Source of the DNA: Paenibacillus sp. Soil766 | Lineage (GTDB): Bacteria; Bacillota; Bacilli; Paenibacillales; NBRC-103111 | DNA: 64,000 bases | Assembly: GCF_001428105.1 (NCBI RefSeq) | Contig: NZ_LMSJ01000059.1 | Span: 134,011 to 198,010, forward strand | Direction of reading: 5' to 3' | Part shown: piece after piece, positions 16,648 through 24,718 of the stretch | Layout of the letters: the number at the start of each line of letters is the position of its first letter | Numbering within the stretch: position 1 is the first letter of the stretch | Notes under the pieces: model-generated | Seen by the model: the letters and a program-made list of their open reading frames with translations, nothing else | What the model was told of the DNA's origin: nothing | Databases searched by the model: none | Position numbers and translations under genes: made by a program

Positions 16648-17403
16648 TTAAGTAAGCCAACCTCCGTTAGGTGAGATGATTTGACCTGTAATATAACCAG
16701 ATTCAGGCAAGGCCAAAAAATAGACAAGCGATGCTACCTCATGCGGCGAAGCTAGCCGTCCAACAGGAATTTCGTTGGTAATGGCATCTATTTCGTCAGC
16801 CTGAAAGCTGGCCATCATATCGGTCTGAACAGCACCAGGTGCTACGGCATTCACTGTAACACCTGATGGAGCGAGTTCCTTGGCTAACGCTTTCGTAAAC
16901 GCATTAAGGCCGCCCTTGGCGGTTGAATATAGTACCTCGCACGAAGCACCTGAGATGCCCCATATCGAAGATACGTTAATGATTCTACCATACTTTTGTT
17001 TAACCATTGCGGACATAAAAGCTTGCGTACAAAGGAAAGAACCCTTGAGATTAACATTCATGACACGATCCCAGTCTTCTTCTGTCACATCAGCTAGCAT
17101 CCCATAGTGAGAAATCCCTGCATTATTAACAATAATGTCTGGTACCATATTCATTTGTTCCAGCTTATCTCTCATTTTGAGAATCTGCTCATGCGATTGA
17201 ATATCCGCTGATACCGTAAATACTGTTGCCCCTAGCTTCAAGCAAGAACGGGCAATTTCATTGGCTGCTTCATGTGAATCCCGATAATGAATGACAATCT
17301 GCATGCCTACCGCGGCGAAACGTTGAGCTATAGCAGCGCCAATCCCCCTGCTAGCTCCCGTAATCAGCACGGTCTGTTCACTGAATGGTTTACCAACACT
17401 CAC
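16648..17403 (-). CDS. ymfI: SDR-family oxidoreductase (3-oxoacyl-ACP reductase-like)
   Basis: A 251-residue short-chain dehydrogenase/reductase. NAD(P) site TGASRGIGAAIAQRF (about residues 15-29), NNAGISHYG, and catalytic Ser...Tyr-x3-Lys seen as NVSSIWGISGA ... LYSTAKGGLNAFTK; PGAVQTDMM follows. It resembles FabG but the genomic fabG sits with fatty-acid genes elsewhere, so the substrate is not assigned; B. subtilis names it YmfI. It overlaps the ymfH stop by 4 bases (17400-17403), so it is translated with the two peptidases upstream. Confidence 0.88.
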   Translation of the reverse strand: MSVGKPFSEQTVLITGASRGIGAAIAQRFAAVGMQIVIHYRDSHEAANEIARSCLKLGATVFTVSADIQSHEQILKMRDKLEQMNMVPDIIVNNAGISHYGMLADVTEEDWDRVMNVNLKGSFLCTQAFMSAMVKQKYGRIINVSSIWGISGASCEVLYSTAKGGLNAFTKALAKELAPSGVTVNAVAPGAVQTDMMASFQADEIDAITNEIPVGRLASPHEVASLVYFLALPESGYITGQIISPNGGWLT

Positions 17404-18689
17404 GATGGTTCACGACTCTGTACAATGGAAATAGCAAGCTTACTCCAATCGAAATGCTCACGGAAGCGATTATTCACATCTTCTAGTGTTAGCTGTTCAT
17501 ATACCGGCAAAATATCGAAGAGATCGATCCCTTTGAAACGGTACTTGGTATATTCATTCGCAATCGATTCAGGTGAGTTCATCATCCGCAGGAAACTGCC
17601 AATCTTCTTCTTACGACTGCGTTCGAAAGTGACACTATCGAGACCAGTTTCTTTTCTTTTTTCAACCTCGTCACGAATCCTAGCAATAAGCTGTTCAGGA
17701 TCCTTCGTATCCCCCCCAACAATGGAGAAAGCATACCCATCACTACAGTTATATTCATGACCGAAATTATCCGAAATTAACTGATCATCATAGAGTGTTT
17801 GATAAATATCAGAACTGGAGCTAAATAAGATATCCAACATTAATTTGGTCGTTAATTCTCTTACCAATAATGGCTTACCTGTAACCGCTGGTGCAGCTTC
17901 CTTGAAGCCCATTAAACACTTCGGCAACGAAACTGGAAGTACAATAAGCCTGCGAGATTCCTTGACTTCTACTGGCTCTTCAGGGAAGAACCTTTGGATC
18001 TCACCTTGTGGTGGAAAAGTTTTGGCTGCTTGATTGTCTTTGACTAAGGTAATAACCTCTTGTGGATCCACGCCTCCTACAACGAATAAACTCATGTTGC
18101 TCGGATGATAGAACGTGTTATAGCACTCATATAAGGTCTCCTTAGTTATTTCTGCAATTGACGCAACAGTCCCGGCAATATCTATATGAATCGGATGCTT
18201 CGCATACAAGGATTCAATCAAGCCATAATAACTTCTCCAGTCCGCATTATCCTCGTACATCTTAATCTCTTGCCCAATGATCCCTTTTTCCTTTTCAACA
18301 TTCTCATCCGTAAAATAAGGGTTTTGCACGAAATTAATTAATGTCGTTAAGTTTTCCAAATAGCGATCTGTTGATGAAAATAAGTAGGCCGTTCGATCAA
18401 AGCTTGTGAAAGCATTGGCCGATGCACCATTCGTAGCAAACGTTGCAAAAATGTCTCCTTCGGGTTCTTCGAACATTTTGTGTTCTAAGAAATGCGCAAT
18501 ACCATCTGGTACTCGTACGGCATCTTTACCCAGAACTTGGAAATGGTTATCAATAGAGCCATATTGGGTTGTAAAAGTTGCATACGTTTTCTGGAAACCT
18601 GGTTTGGGTAACACGAACACATGCAGCCCATTATCAAGCTTTTCATGATAAATGGTTTCATCAAGATGTGGATATGGAATACTCTGCAT
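17400..18689 (-). CDS. ymfH: M16-family zinc peptidase YmfH
   Basis: A 429-residue M16 (pitrilysin/insulinase) peptidase. The inverted zinc motif H-x2-E-H is present as HFLEH at residues 66-70, followed about 75 residues later by the third-ligand region (NADWRSYYGLIESLYAKHPI). It starts at ATG 18689. It follows ymfF with only 3 bases between and overlaps ymfI by 4 bases. M16 pairs of an active and an inactive subunit are common; here YmfH is the active partner and YmfF the inactive one. Substrate unknown. Confidence 0.9.
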   Translation of the reverse strand: MQSIPYPHLDETIYHEKLDNGLHVFVLPKPGFQKTYATFTTQYGSIDNHFQVLGKDAVRVPDGIAHFLEHKMFEEPEGDIFATFATNGASANAFTSFDRTAYLFSSTDRYLENLTTLINFVQNPYFTDENVEKEKGIIGQEIKMYEDNADWRSYYGLIESLYAKHPIHIDIAGTVASIAEITKETLYECYNTFYHPSNMSLFVVGGVDPQEVITLVKDNQAAKTFPPQGEIQRFFPEEPVEVKESRRLIVLPVSLPKCLMGFKEAAPAVTGKPLLVRELTTKLMLDILFSSSSDIYQTLYDDQLISDNFGHEYNCSDGYAFSIVGGDTKDPEQLIARIRDEVEKRKETGLDSVTFERSRKKKIGSFLRMMNSPESIANEYTKYRFKGIDLFDILPVYEQLTLEDVNNRFREHFDWSKLAISIVQSREPS

Positions 18690-18692
18690 GGT

Positions 18693-19973
18693 TTACTCCC
18701 CCTTCTGATCCCGTAAAAAGTATATCGTGTCCAATTGAACTCGTTTCGCAACCTCTGCTATAGCCGGTATATCTACTTGCTCTACTGCAGAAATTAAACC
18801 CGCTACCGTACGCTCTTTTCCCGACAAAATGGCATTAAAATCAAATGAAATCAGCTCAAACGCTGAATCTTGTATTTCACGCAATTGATTGGAAATCATC
18901 GCTCTTGTTTGACTCCATTCAATATCGGTGATTTCACCTTGTTCCAAAGCTTTCAGTTGTTTACGTATGATATCCACGGCTTTCTCATAGTTAGCCATCT
19001 CAATCCCTGACTGAATCGTCAAAATGCCTTTATGTCCATCAAATCGGGAAGATGCATAATAGGCAAGGCTCGCTTTCTCACGAACATTCGTAAATAATTT
19101 GGAATGCGGATATCCGCCTAGAACTCCATTATACATAAGTGCAGCCGGGTACTGATCGTCACTGTATGAAATATTCGTACGAAGCCCCATATTCAACTTA
19201 CCTTGGTTAACATCCAAACGTTCTACAATCGTTTTTACTTCACCTGTTACGCCACGCGGTGCAGATGTGACATAGCTAGTATCAGCATTCCGCTCAATCG
19301 CAAACGATTGCTTCACAATTTCTTCTACTTCACTTAACGTTGTGTTGCCAACAACATAAATGTCCATCGGTGATGTTTGGAGCCATTCTTTATATTGTTC
19401 GTAAAGCTGCTCCGCATTCATACCGTCGAGGTCCTCTATTTTTCCTAAGGGATGAAGTCGATAGGGTTCTCCACTGCACATTTCTTCCATGCAACGTTCG
19501 GCTGCATAACGAATTTTATCATTGATGACCGATTCAATTCGTTTACGAAGTGTTTGTTTTTCCGCATCTACATATTTCGAACGAAAATGTTGATCCTCTA
19601 ATGCCGGGCGAGTTAACGTTTCTCCTACAAATTCAAGTCCTTGTTTCAGCAAGGAATCCGCTGATTTCACGAATCGATCATTGATAATGTCCATTCGTAA
19701 CTGAACAATTTGGTAGTCGCCTCGCTTATAGATATCAAAGCCAAACCCTGCACCGTACAAATCATCTAAATACTCCCTGAATTGCTTCGTTTCAGGACGA
19801 AGTTCTGTACCTCTGCGAAGGATAAAAGGTGTTACTGCCGTACTTGTGACCGTCTCTTCATCTAATTGACGTCCTATGTATACAGAAATGGCAAATGTTT
19901 TGAAACGATCTGTCGGTAGAACGTGTATTCGGATATGCTTCCAACTGCTACGCTCAAATTGAGTAGGCTTCAA
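18693..19973 (-). CDS. ymfF: M16-family peptidase-like protein YmfF, zinc motif absent
   Basis: A 426-residue M16-fold protein with the usual two-domain layout. Where active members carry H-x2-E-H, it reads RRGTELRPETKQFREYLDDL: no H-x2-E-H is found, so it should be catalytically dead, as YmfF is in Bacillus. The C-terminal half keeps NVREKASLAYYASSRFDGHKG, typical of the family's non-catalytic substrate-binding part. It is first in the ymfF-ymfH-ymfI cluster. Probable role: structural partner of YmfH (inference). Confidence 0.88.
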   Translation of the reverse strand: MKPTQFERSSWKHIRIHVLPTDRFKTFAISVYIGRQLDEETVTSTAVTPFILRRGTELRPETKQFREYLDDLYGAGFGFDIYKRGDYQIVQLRMDIINDRFVKSADSLLKQGLEFVGETLTRPALEDQHFRSKYVDAEKQTLRKRIESVINDKIRYAAERCMEEMCSGEPYRLHPLGKIEDLDGMNAEQLYEQYKEWLQTSPMDIYVVGNTTLSEVEEIVKQSFAIERNADTSYVTSAPRGVTGEVKTIVERLDVNQGKLNMGLRTNISYSDDQYPAALMYNGVLGGYPHSKLFTNVREKASLAYYASSRFDGHKGILTIQSGIEMANYEKAVDIIRKQLKALEQGEITDIEWSQTRAMISNQLREIQDSAFELISFDFNAILSGKERTVAGLISAVEQVDIPAIAEVAKRVQLDTIYFLRDQKGE

Positions 19974-20028
19974 AGGTCAGTCTCCCTTCTATGTCTGTGT
20001 AATAAATCCATTATATTCCTATACGAAG

Positions 20029-20060
20029 AGGAGAAGCAACCACATGTGGCCCCTTCTCCT
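20029..20060 (-). terminator. Hairpin between sleB and ymfF
   Basis: Arms 20029-20036 and 20053-20060 (AGGAGAAG/CTTCTCCT) enclose a second palindrome CCACATGTGG. The T-run is weak, so efficiency is doubtful. Confidence 0.5.
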
Positions 20061-20068
20061 TGTCCATT

Positions 20069-20842
20069 TTACACACAGAAAATGTGTTTACCAATTTTTT
20101 TAATTTGTTTTCTTGTCCAAATCCATTTGGACGTTGCTGTTTCTGGATTGAAATAATAGATACAACCACCCGTTGGATCTAGTCCATTCAATGCATCCCT
20201 TACGGCTTTTTTGGAGGATTCATTCGGTGTTAACCATATTTGACCATCCGCTACGGCCGTGAAAGCCCCCGGTTGAAAAATAACACCAGATACTGTATTC
20301 GGAAAACTTGCCGATTTCACTCGGTTTAAAATAACCGCCGCTACAGCAACTTGTCCTATGTATGGCTCACCCCGTGATTCACCATTGACAGCATTGGCCA
20401 TTAAGTTAATATCCTGTTCCGAATAACCAAGATTGTTAGAGGGAGTTAGATTGGCAGGCGTATCTGTACCTTTATTGCTACTACCCTGATTGTTATTCGC
20501 CGTTTCTGGGGCTGAAGGTCTCCAGCTCTTCGTTGCTTCCCATAGCTTTAATTTGGTTTTCGGTCCAACGATACCGTCCACCTTCATGCCAAACTCGCCC
20601 TGGAATCGTTTCACTGCTGTTAAGGTCTTGTACCCATAATCACCGTCAATGCTACCATTATAAAATCCAATGAATTTCAACCTGCCTTGTAATTCATTCA
20701 CATCAGAACCCGTGGCACCATAGCGTACTTCATTCTTACTAAATGTTTCTACCGTCGGCGGATTGAATTTGCCCTTCAATTGAAAAGAAACTACCAAGAC
20801 AAACACGATACAAAATGTAATGACTATTAGTCGTTTATTCAT
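20069..20842 (-). CDS. sleB: Spore cortex-lytic enzyme SleB
   Basis: A 257-residue germination cortex hydrolase. N-terminal membrane/signal segment (about residues 3-22), peptidoglycan-binding domain (about 40-100: VNELQGRLKFIGFYNGSIDG, GIVGPKTKLKLWEA), an Asn/Ser/Thr linker and the C-terminal hydrolase domain (EQDINLMANAVNGESRGEPY, GQVAVAAVILNRV, GCIYYFNPETATSKW). It is a lytic transglycosylase acting on muramic-lactam cortex. I use the ATG at 20842; a GTG at 20860 is open but has no better ribosome site. A sigma-G-like promoter precedes it, fitting forespore expression. Its usual partner ypeB is not in the window. Confidence 0.93.
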   Translation of the reverse strand: MNKRLIVITFCIVFVLVVSFQLKGKFNPPTVETFSKNEVRYGATGSDVNELQGRLKFIGFYNGSIDGDYGYKTLTAVKRFQGEFGMKVDGIVGPKTKLKLWEATKSWRPSAPETANNNQGSSNKGTDTPANLTPSNNLGYSEQDINLMANAVNGESRGEPYIGQVAVAAVILNRVKSASFPNTVSGVIFQPGAFTAVADGQIWLTPNESSKKAVRDALNGLDPTGGCIYYFNPETATSKWIWTRKQIKKIGKHIFCV

Positions 20843-20886
20843 TCCCCTTCTCAACCTCACTTTTCAAATTGCAACCTTTTCTTGCT

Positions 20887-20917
20887 TATTATGAGAAAGT
20901 GAGTCCATGATTATACA
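20887..20917 (-). promoter_or_regulatory. Sigma-G-like forespore promoter of sleB
   Basis: TGTATA (20917-20912), 18-base spacer, CATAATA (20893-20887) on the minus strand, close to the Bacillus sigma-G consensus TGNATR-N18-CATWMTA. B. subtilis sleB is a sigma-G gene. Confidence 0.75.
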
Positions 20918-20918
20918 A

Positions 20919-20946
20919 ATAAAACACTCCCCATAGGAGAGTGTTT
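20919..20946 (-). terminator. Intrinsic terminator after spoIIIE
   Basis: AAACACTC/GAGTGTTT arms extended by G-U/C-G pairs, ending in TTTT on the minus strand, just beyond the spoIIIE stop and directly before the sleB promoter. Confidence 0.85.
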
Positions 20947-20958
20947 ATCCAATACGGA

Positions 20959-23511
20959 TTAAGAGCTAATCCGGTTATGATGATATTGTTCAAGTGAGAT
21001 CAGTACTTCACGCGGTTTGCTGCCTTCATAAGGGCCAACAACCCCTTTAGCTTCCATGGCATCAACAAGCCTAGCAGCACGTGTGTAACCAACTCTCATT
21101 CTTCGTTGTAATAAGGATACTGATGCTTGCTTCGCTTCCAAAACAATTTGAACGGCTTGATCATAAAGCTCATCCTCAAATTCATTCTGCTGCTCTGGCA
21201 TTTCTTCAACCTGTGGTACGAGTTCCTCCCGATAGTTGGCTTGTTCTTGCGTACGTACAAACCCAACAACCTGTTCAACTTCGCCATCGGAAAGGAATGC
21301 CCCTTGAATACGTACAGGTTTGGATGCACCCACTGGCAGGTAAAGCATATCTCCACGACCCAGCAATTTCTCCGCTCCTACCATATCCAAAATCGTTCGC
21401 GAATCCACTTGCGAAGACACCCCAAATGCGATACGTGAAGGAATGTTGGCCTTGATAACACCTGTAATTACGTCAACGGAAGGACGTTGTGTCGCAATAA
21501 TTAAGTGAATCCCTGCAGCCCGCGCCATCTGTGCAAGACGGCAGATTGAATCCTCAACATCATTTGCTGCTACCATCATAAGATCAGCTAACTCATCCAC
21601 GATAATCACATAGTATGGCAGAGGTGCTGCAGTACCACTCTCCGTCAACATCGCATTATAGCCTTCAATATTACGTGTCCCACTCTTGGAGAATAGCTCA
21701 TAGCGTTTCTCCATCTCGACAACGATTTTCTTAAGTGCTAGAGATGCTCGCCTTGGATCCGTAACGACAGGAGCTAATAAATGCGGAATGCCATTATATA
21801 CATTCAACTCAACCATCTTCGGATCGATCATTAGAAACTTCACTTCATTTGGCTTAGCTTTATACAAAATGCTTGTGATAATCCCATTTATACATACGGA
21901 TTTACCTGATCCAGTAGCACCAGCGACTAATAAATGGGGCATTCTCGCCAGATTTCCAACAATTGGCTGACCTGAAATATCTCGTCCAAGAACGACGGAT
22001 AGACGTGAGCTAGACTCCTGAAAAGCATTAGTTTCCATGACTTCTCGCATCGTAACAATAGAAACTTCTAAGTTCGGCACCTCAATACCGATCGCAGATT
22101 TCCCAGGTATAGGTGCTTCCATCCGTATATCTTTTGCTGCTAATGCTAGTGCAATATCATCGGTTAAAGAAACAATTCTGCTAACCTTCACACCTACATC
22201 AGGTTGGATTTCATATCGAGTTACCGCAGGACCTCTAACTACCTCAAGTACCTTTGCTCTAACTCCAAAGCTCTCTAATGTGGCTTCAAGCTTTCTTGCA
22301 TTGGCCTTGTAATCCGCCATTTCGCTTCCTTTACCGAGAGCTGGTCTTGCTAGTAAATCAAGCGAAGGTATTTCATAAGGACGAGTTTCGATGACTGGAG
22401 CATCTTGAAACTCAAGTGTAACTGGCTCATTCTCATCTCCATCTGCACTAATTGGAACTGTTGTTGTACTATTGGGTACAGAAGACGCTGCAGGTCTAAC
22501 AACTTGTTGTGCTTCTTGAATAACCTGTTCTTGAAAATCACGAATGATAGGTGCTCCTAAGGGTTCACCTGTATTATGTAACGGTTCAGCCGTTGGATGT
22601 TCGTTGTTCGAGTAAACAACTTCCTCTCCGGACTCTTCAGCTTCAGCAACAGACAAATTATCCTCGATATCATCCCGTTCTCTTGCTGCAGATTTCTTGC
22701 GGTTCTCCTTAATTGGTCTGAGGAGTTCCATAAACAATGGCGTTCTCTTCGCCCGCTTGACTGGTTGAAAGACTTCTTCATCAAATTCATCATCAACAGG
22801 TACATAAGCTGGCTTCTTCACCTTAGTAGGCGCATTTCCCGCTGACGCTGCCTGCGCCTGTGGTTGTCGTCCCTCGCGGTCTTGCAGCCATTCCTTCATT
22901 CTGTCTTTAAAATTTTGTCCTACATTACTGAAACGACCCTTCACGATATTACCCAGATCCACATAAGAAACACCTGTAGCTAGAATAAAACCCATAACGA
23001 AAAGCATATATTGGATTAGTCTGGCTCCAAGGTAATCGAACAAGAAATAGAGGATGCTGTATAGAAAAGCGCCTATCATTCCTCCGCCAATACCATGTTC
23101 TAAGGCTGATCTTCCAGCTTCAGTCGGGTGCAACCCCTCAAGCATGGCAGACCATGTCGAAGAAATGACTTTACCTGATGTAAAATCGTTGTTAGGATAC
23201 AGCTGAGCAAATAAATCAATATGATTCTTGATTAATAAGCCAAGAATGAACAACAAAATGCCCGCTTTCTTGGGAGTTACCATTTGTGGCCAAGCACGTT
23301 TGATCATGGCATATAAGGCCACATAAATAAAAATAAGTGGTATAAGTGAATACCAAGTCCCTACAAAAAAACGAAACAAATAAATCAATGAATTCCCCAC
23401 ATGACCTTGATGTGCAAGGGCAATGACCGAGAAAATCAAGATGAGGATTCCATACAGCTCGAATAATAAGCTGGTCTTTACAGCCTTCGTCTTTTTCCTG
23501 CGTTTCGCCAA
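20959..23511 (-). CDS. spoIIIE: DNA translocase SpoIIIE/FtsK
   Basis: An 850-residue membrane DNA pump that moves the chromosome into the forespore and clears DNA from septa. Four N-terminal transmembrane segments (within about residues 20-175), an acidic linker, then the RecA-like motor with VAGATGSGKSVCINGI near residue 529, FLMIDPKMVELNVYN and YVIIVDELADLM (Walker B), and the C-terminal gamma winged-helix domain (ASVSLLQRRMRVGYTRAARL). The start is a TTG at 23511 (MAKRRKKTK), six bases after GGGGGTG; upstream codons lack a site. It follows ylzJ by 63 bases. Confidence 0.95.
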   Translation of the reverse strand: MAKRRKKTKAVKTSLLFELYGILILIFSVIALAHQGHVGNSLIYLFRFFVGTWYSLIPLIFIYVALYAMIKRAWPQMVTPKKAGILLFILGLLIKNHIDLFAQLYPNNDFTSGKVISSTWSAMLEGLHPTEAGRSALEHGIGGGMIGAFLYSILYFLFDYLGARLIQYMLFVMGFILATGVSYVDLGNIVKGRFSNVGQNFKDRMKEWLQDREGRQPQAQAASAGNAPTKVKKPAYVPVDDEFDEEVFQPVKRAKRTPLFMELLRPIKENRKKSAARERDDIEDNLSVAEAEESGEEVVYSNNEHPTAEPLHNTGEPLGAPIIRDFQEQVIQEAQQVVRPAASSVPNSTTTVPISADGDENEPVTLEFQDAPVIETRPYEIPSLDLLARPALGKGSEMADYKANARKLEATLESFGVRAKVLEVVRGPAVTRYEIQPDVGVKVSRIVSLTDDIALALAAKDIRMEAPIPGKSAIGIEVPNLEVSIVTMREVMETNAFQESSSRLSVVLGRDISGQPIVGNLARMPHLLVAGATGSGKSVCINGIITSILYKAKPNEVKFLMIDPKMVELNVYNGIPHLLAPVVTDPRRASLALKKIVVEMEKRYELFSKSGTRNIEGYNAMLTESGTAAPLPYYVIIVDELADLMMVAANDVEDSICRLAQMARAAGIHLIIATQRPSVDVITGVIKANIPSRIAFGVSSQVDSRTILDMVGAEKLLGRGDMLYLPVGASKPVRIQGAFLSDGEVEQVVGFVRTQEQANYREELVPQVEEMPEQQNEFEDELYDQAVQIVLEAKQASVSLLQRRMRVGYTRAARLVDAMEAKGVVGPYEGSKPREVLISLEQYHHNRISS

Positions 23512-23574
23512 GATTGTCACCCCCAAGTCCACATTATACCATATTTGACTCGAGGGATGATACGGGAACAAGAC

Positions 23575-23814
23575 CTAATGCGCTGAATTGACCGCTAGCT
23601 GAGGTTGGTAAGAAATGATACTGCCAGGCGTATACTGTTCATTCAAATAATCTTGGGGATTACAGCTATACAACCTTACAATGCGTGCTTGATAGCCGCT
23701 TAACGGTTCAATTTGCATCATGAAACCGTCTACTTCAATATCTAAGTATTGTGGGCTATATGCATCGAATCCTTCAAAGATTACCTCCATAGGAATCACG
23801 GAATAATGGATCAC
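23575..23814 (-). CDS. ylzJ: YlzJ-like small protein
   Basis: A 79-residue protein, MIHYSVIPMEVIFEGFD at its start and VRLYSCNPQDYLNEQYTPG later, matching the YlzJ-like family found beside the tepA/spoIIIE pair in Bacillales. No catalytic motif. Its start overlaps the tepA stop by 4 bases, so the two are coupled; a role with TepA is plausible but unproven. Confidence 0.85.
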   Translation of the reverse strand: MIHYSVIPMEVIFEGFDAYSPQYLDIEVDGFMMQIEPLSGYQARIVRLYSCNPQDYLNEQYTPGSIISYQPQLAVNSAH

Positions 23815-24545
23815 TGAACAAGCCCCCCAGAGTTCGCCACTTTCTTTGATTCGATTCGGCTGTTCAACTCACGAATGGCATCACCGATGCCACCTACTTG
23901 ATTGATTAGTCCATATTTAACGGCATCGATACCAATTACCGTTGTGCCGATATCTCTCGTAAGTTCACCCGTCTTAAACATAAGCTCTTTAAACTTCTCT
24001 TCCGTTACATTAGAATGTTTCGTTACGAACCTTACAACACGCTCTTGCATTTTATCTAAATATTCAAAGGTCTGCGGTACTCCAATTACCAAGCCATTTA
24101 ATCGAATCGGATGAATCGTCATGGTAGCTGTTTCGGCTATGATCGAATAATCCGCAGACACCGCTATTGGAACACCAATACTGTGGCCGCCTCCTAGAAC
24201 CAATGCAATCGTGGGTTTAGATAACGTCGCGATCATCTCAGCGATAGCTAGACCTGCCTCCACATCACCGCCTACTGTGTTTAAAATGATCATTACGCCT
24301 TCAATTTTGGAATTCTGCTCGGCAGCCACGAGTTGAGGAATTAAATGTTCATATTTGGTCGTCTTATTCTGAGGTGGTAGTACGATATGCCCCTCTACCT
24401 GCCCAATGATCGTTAAACAGAAAATATTTGATTCGCCAGAGACCGTATTCGTTTGTCCTAATTGTTGGATATTTTCAAGAACGACATTTTTCTTGGCTTC
24501 CTCTGTCCCTTGTTCTTGTTCCTTCGATTCCAGTGCTGATGCCAC
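23811..24545 (-). CDS. tepA: ClpP-like serine protease TepA
   Basis: A 244-residue ClpP-fold protease. The nucleophile Ser sits in LGGGHSIGVPIAVSAD, the His in TMTIHPIRLNG, and NTVGGDVEAGLAIAEMI is the conserved oxyanion/glycine-rich strand. In B. subtilis TepA is made in the forespore and degrades small acid-soluble proteins during outgrowth. I start it at the GTG 24545, seven bases after AAAGGGGA; the TTG at 24563 has no site. A sigma-G-like promoter lies 50 bases upstream and the gene overlaps ylzJ. Confidence 0.9.
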   Translation of the reverse strand: MASALESKEQEQGTEEAKKNVVLENIQQLGQTNTVSGESNIFCLTIIGQVEGHIVLPPQNKTTKYEHLIPQLVAAEQNSKIEGVMIILNTVGGDVEAGLAIAEMIATLSKPTIALVLGGGHSIGVPIAVSADYSIIAETATMTIHPIRLNGLVIGVPQTFEYLDKMQERVVRFVTKHSNVTEEKFKELMFKTGELTRDIGTTVIGIDAVKYGLINQVGGIGDAIRELNSRIESKKVANSGGLVQ

Positions 24546-24599
24546 TTCATAATCCCCTTTCAAATTAAGCTACAAAGACAAGTTGTTCAAGATCTTCCA

Positions 24600-24630
24600 T
24601 AGTATGAATAAACTTGTATACTTTCATGCA
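24600..24630 (-). promoter_or_regulatory. Sigma-G-like promoter of tepA-ylzJ-spoIIIE
   Basis: TGCATG (24630-24625), 18-base spacer, CATACTA (24606-24600) on the minus strand match the sigma-G consensus. It agrees with forespore expression of TepA known in B. subtilis. Vegetative spoIIIE expression would need another promoter. Confidence 0.7.
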
Positions 24631-24652
24631 TACTTCACTTTGCAGCTACAAG

Positions 24653-24682
24653 AAAAAGCTCCCTCCATTTGGAGAGAGCTTT
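24653..24682 (-). terminator. Intrinsic terminator after rnjB
   Basis: A 12-base arm pair with one mismatch (24655-24666 with 24671-24682, 4-base loop) and five T residues (24657-24653) on the minus strand. Confidence 0.85.
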
Positions 24683-24718
24683 ACTATTTGCATAGGCTCA
24701 AGTGACTTGTTCGAGTAC

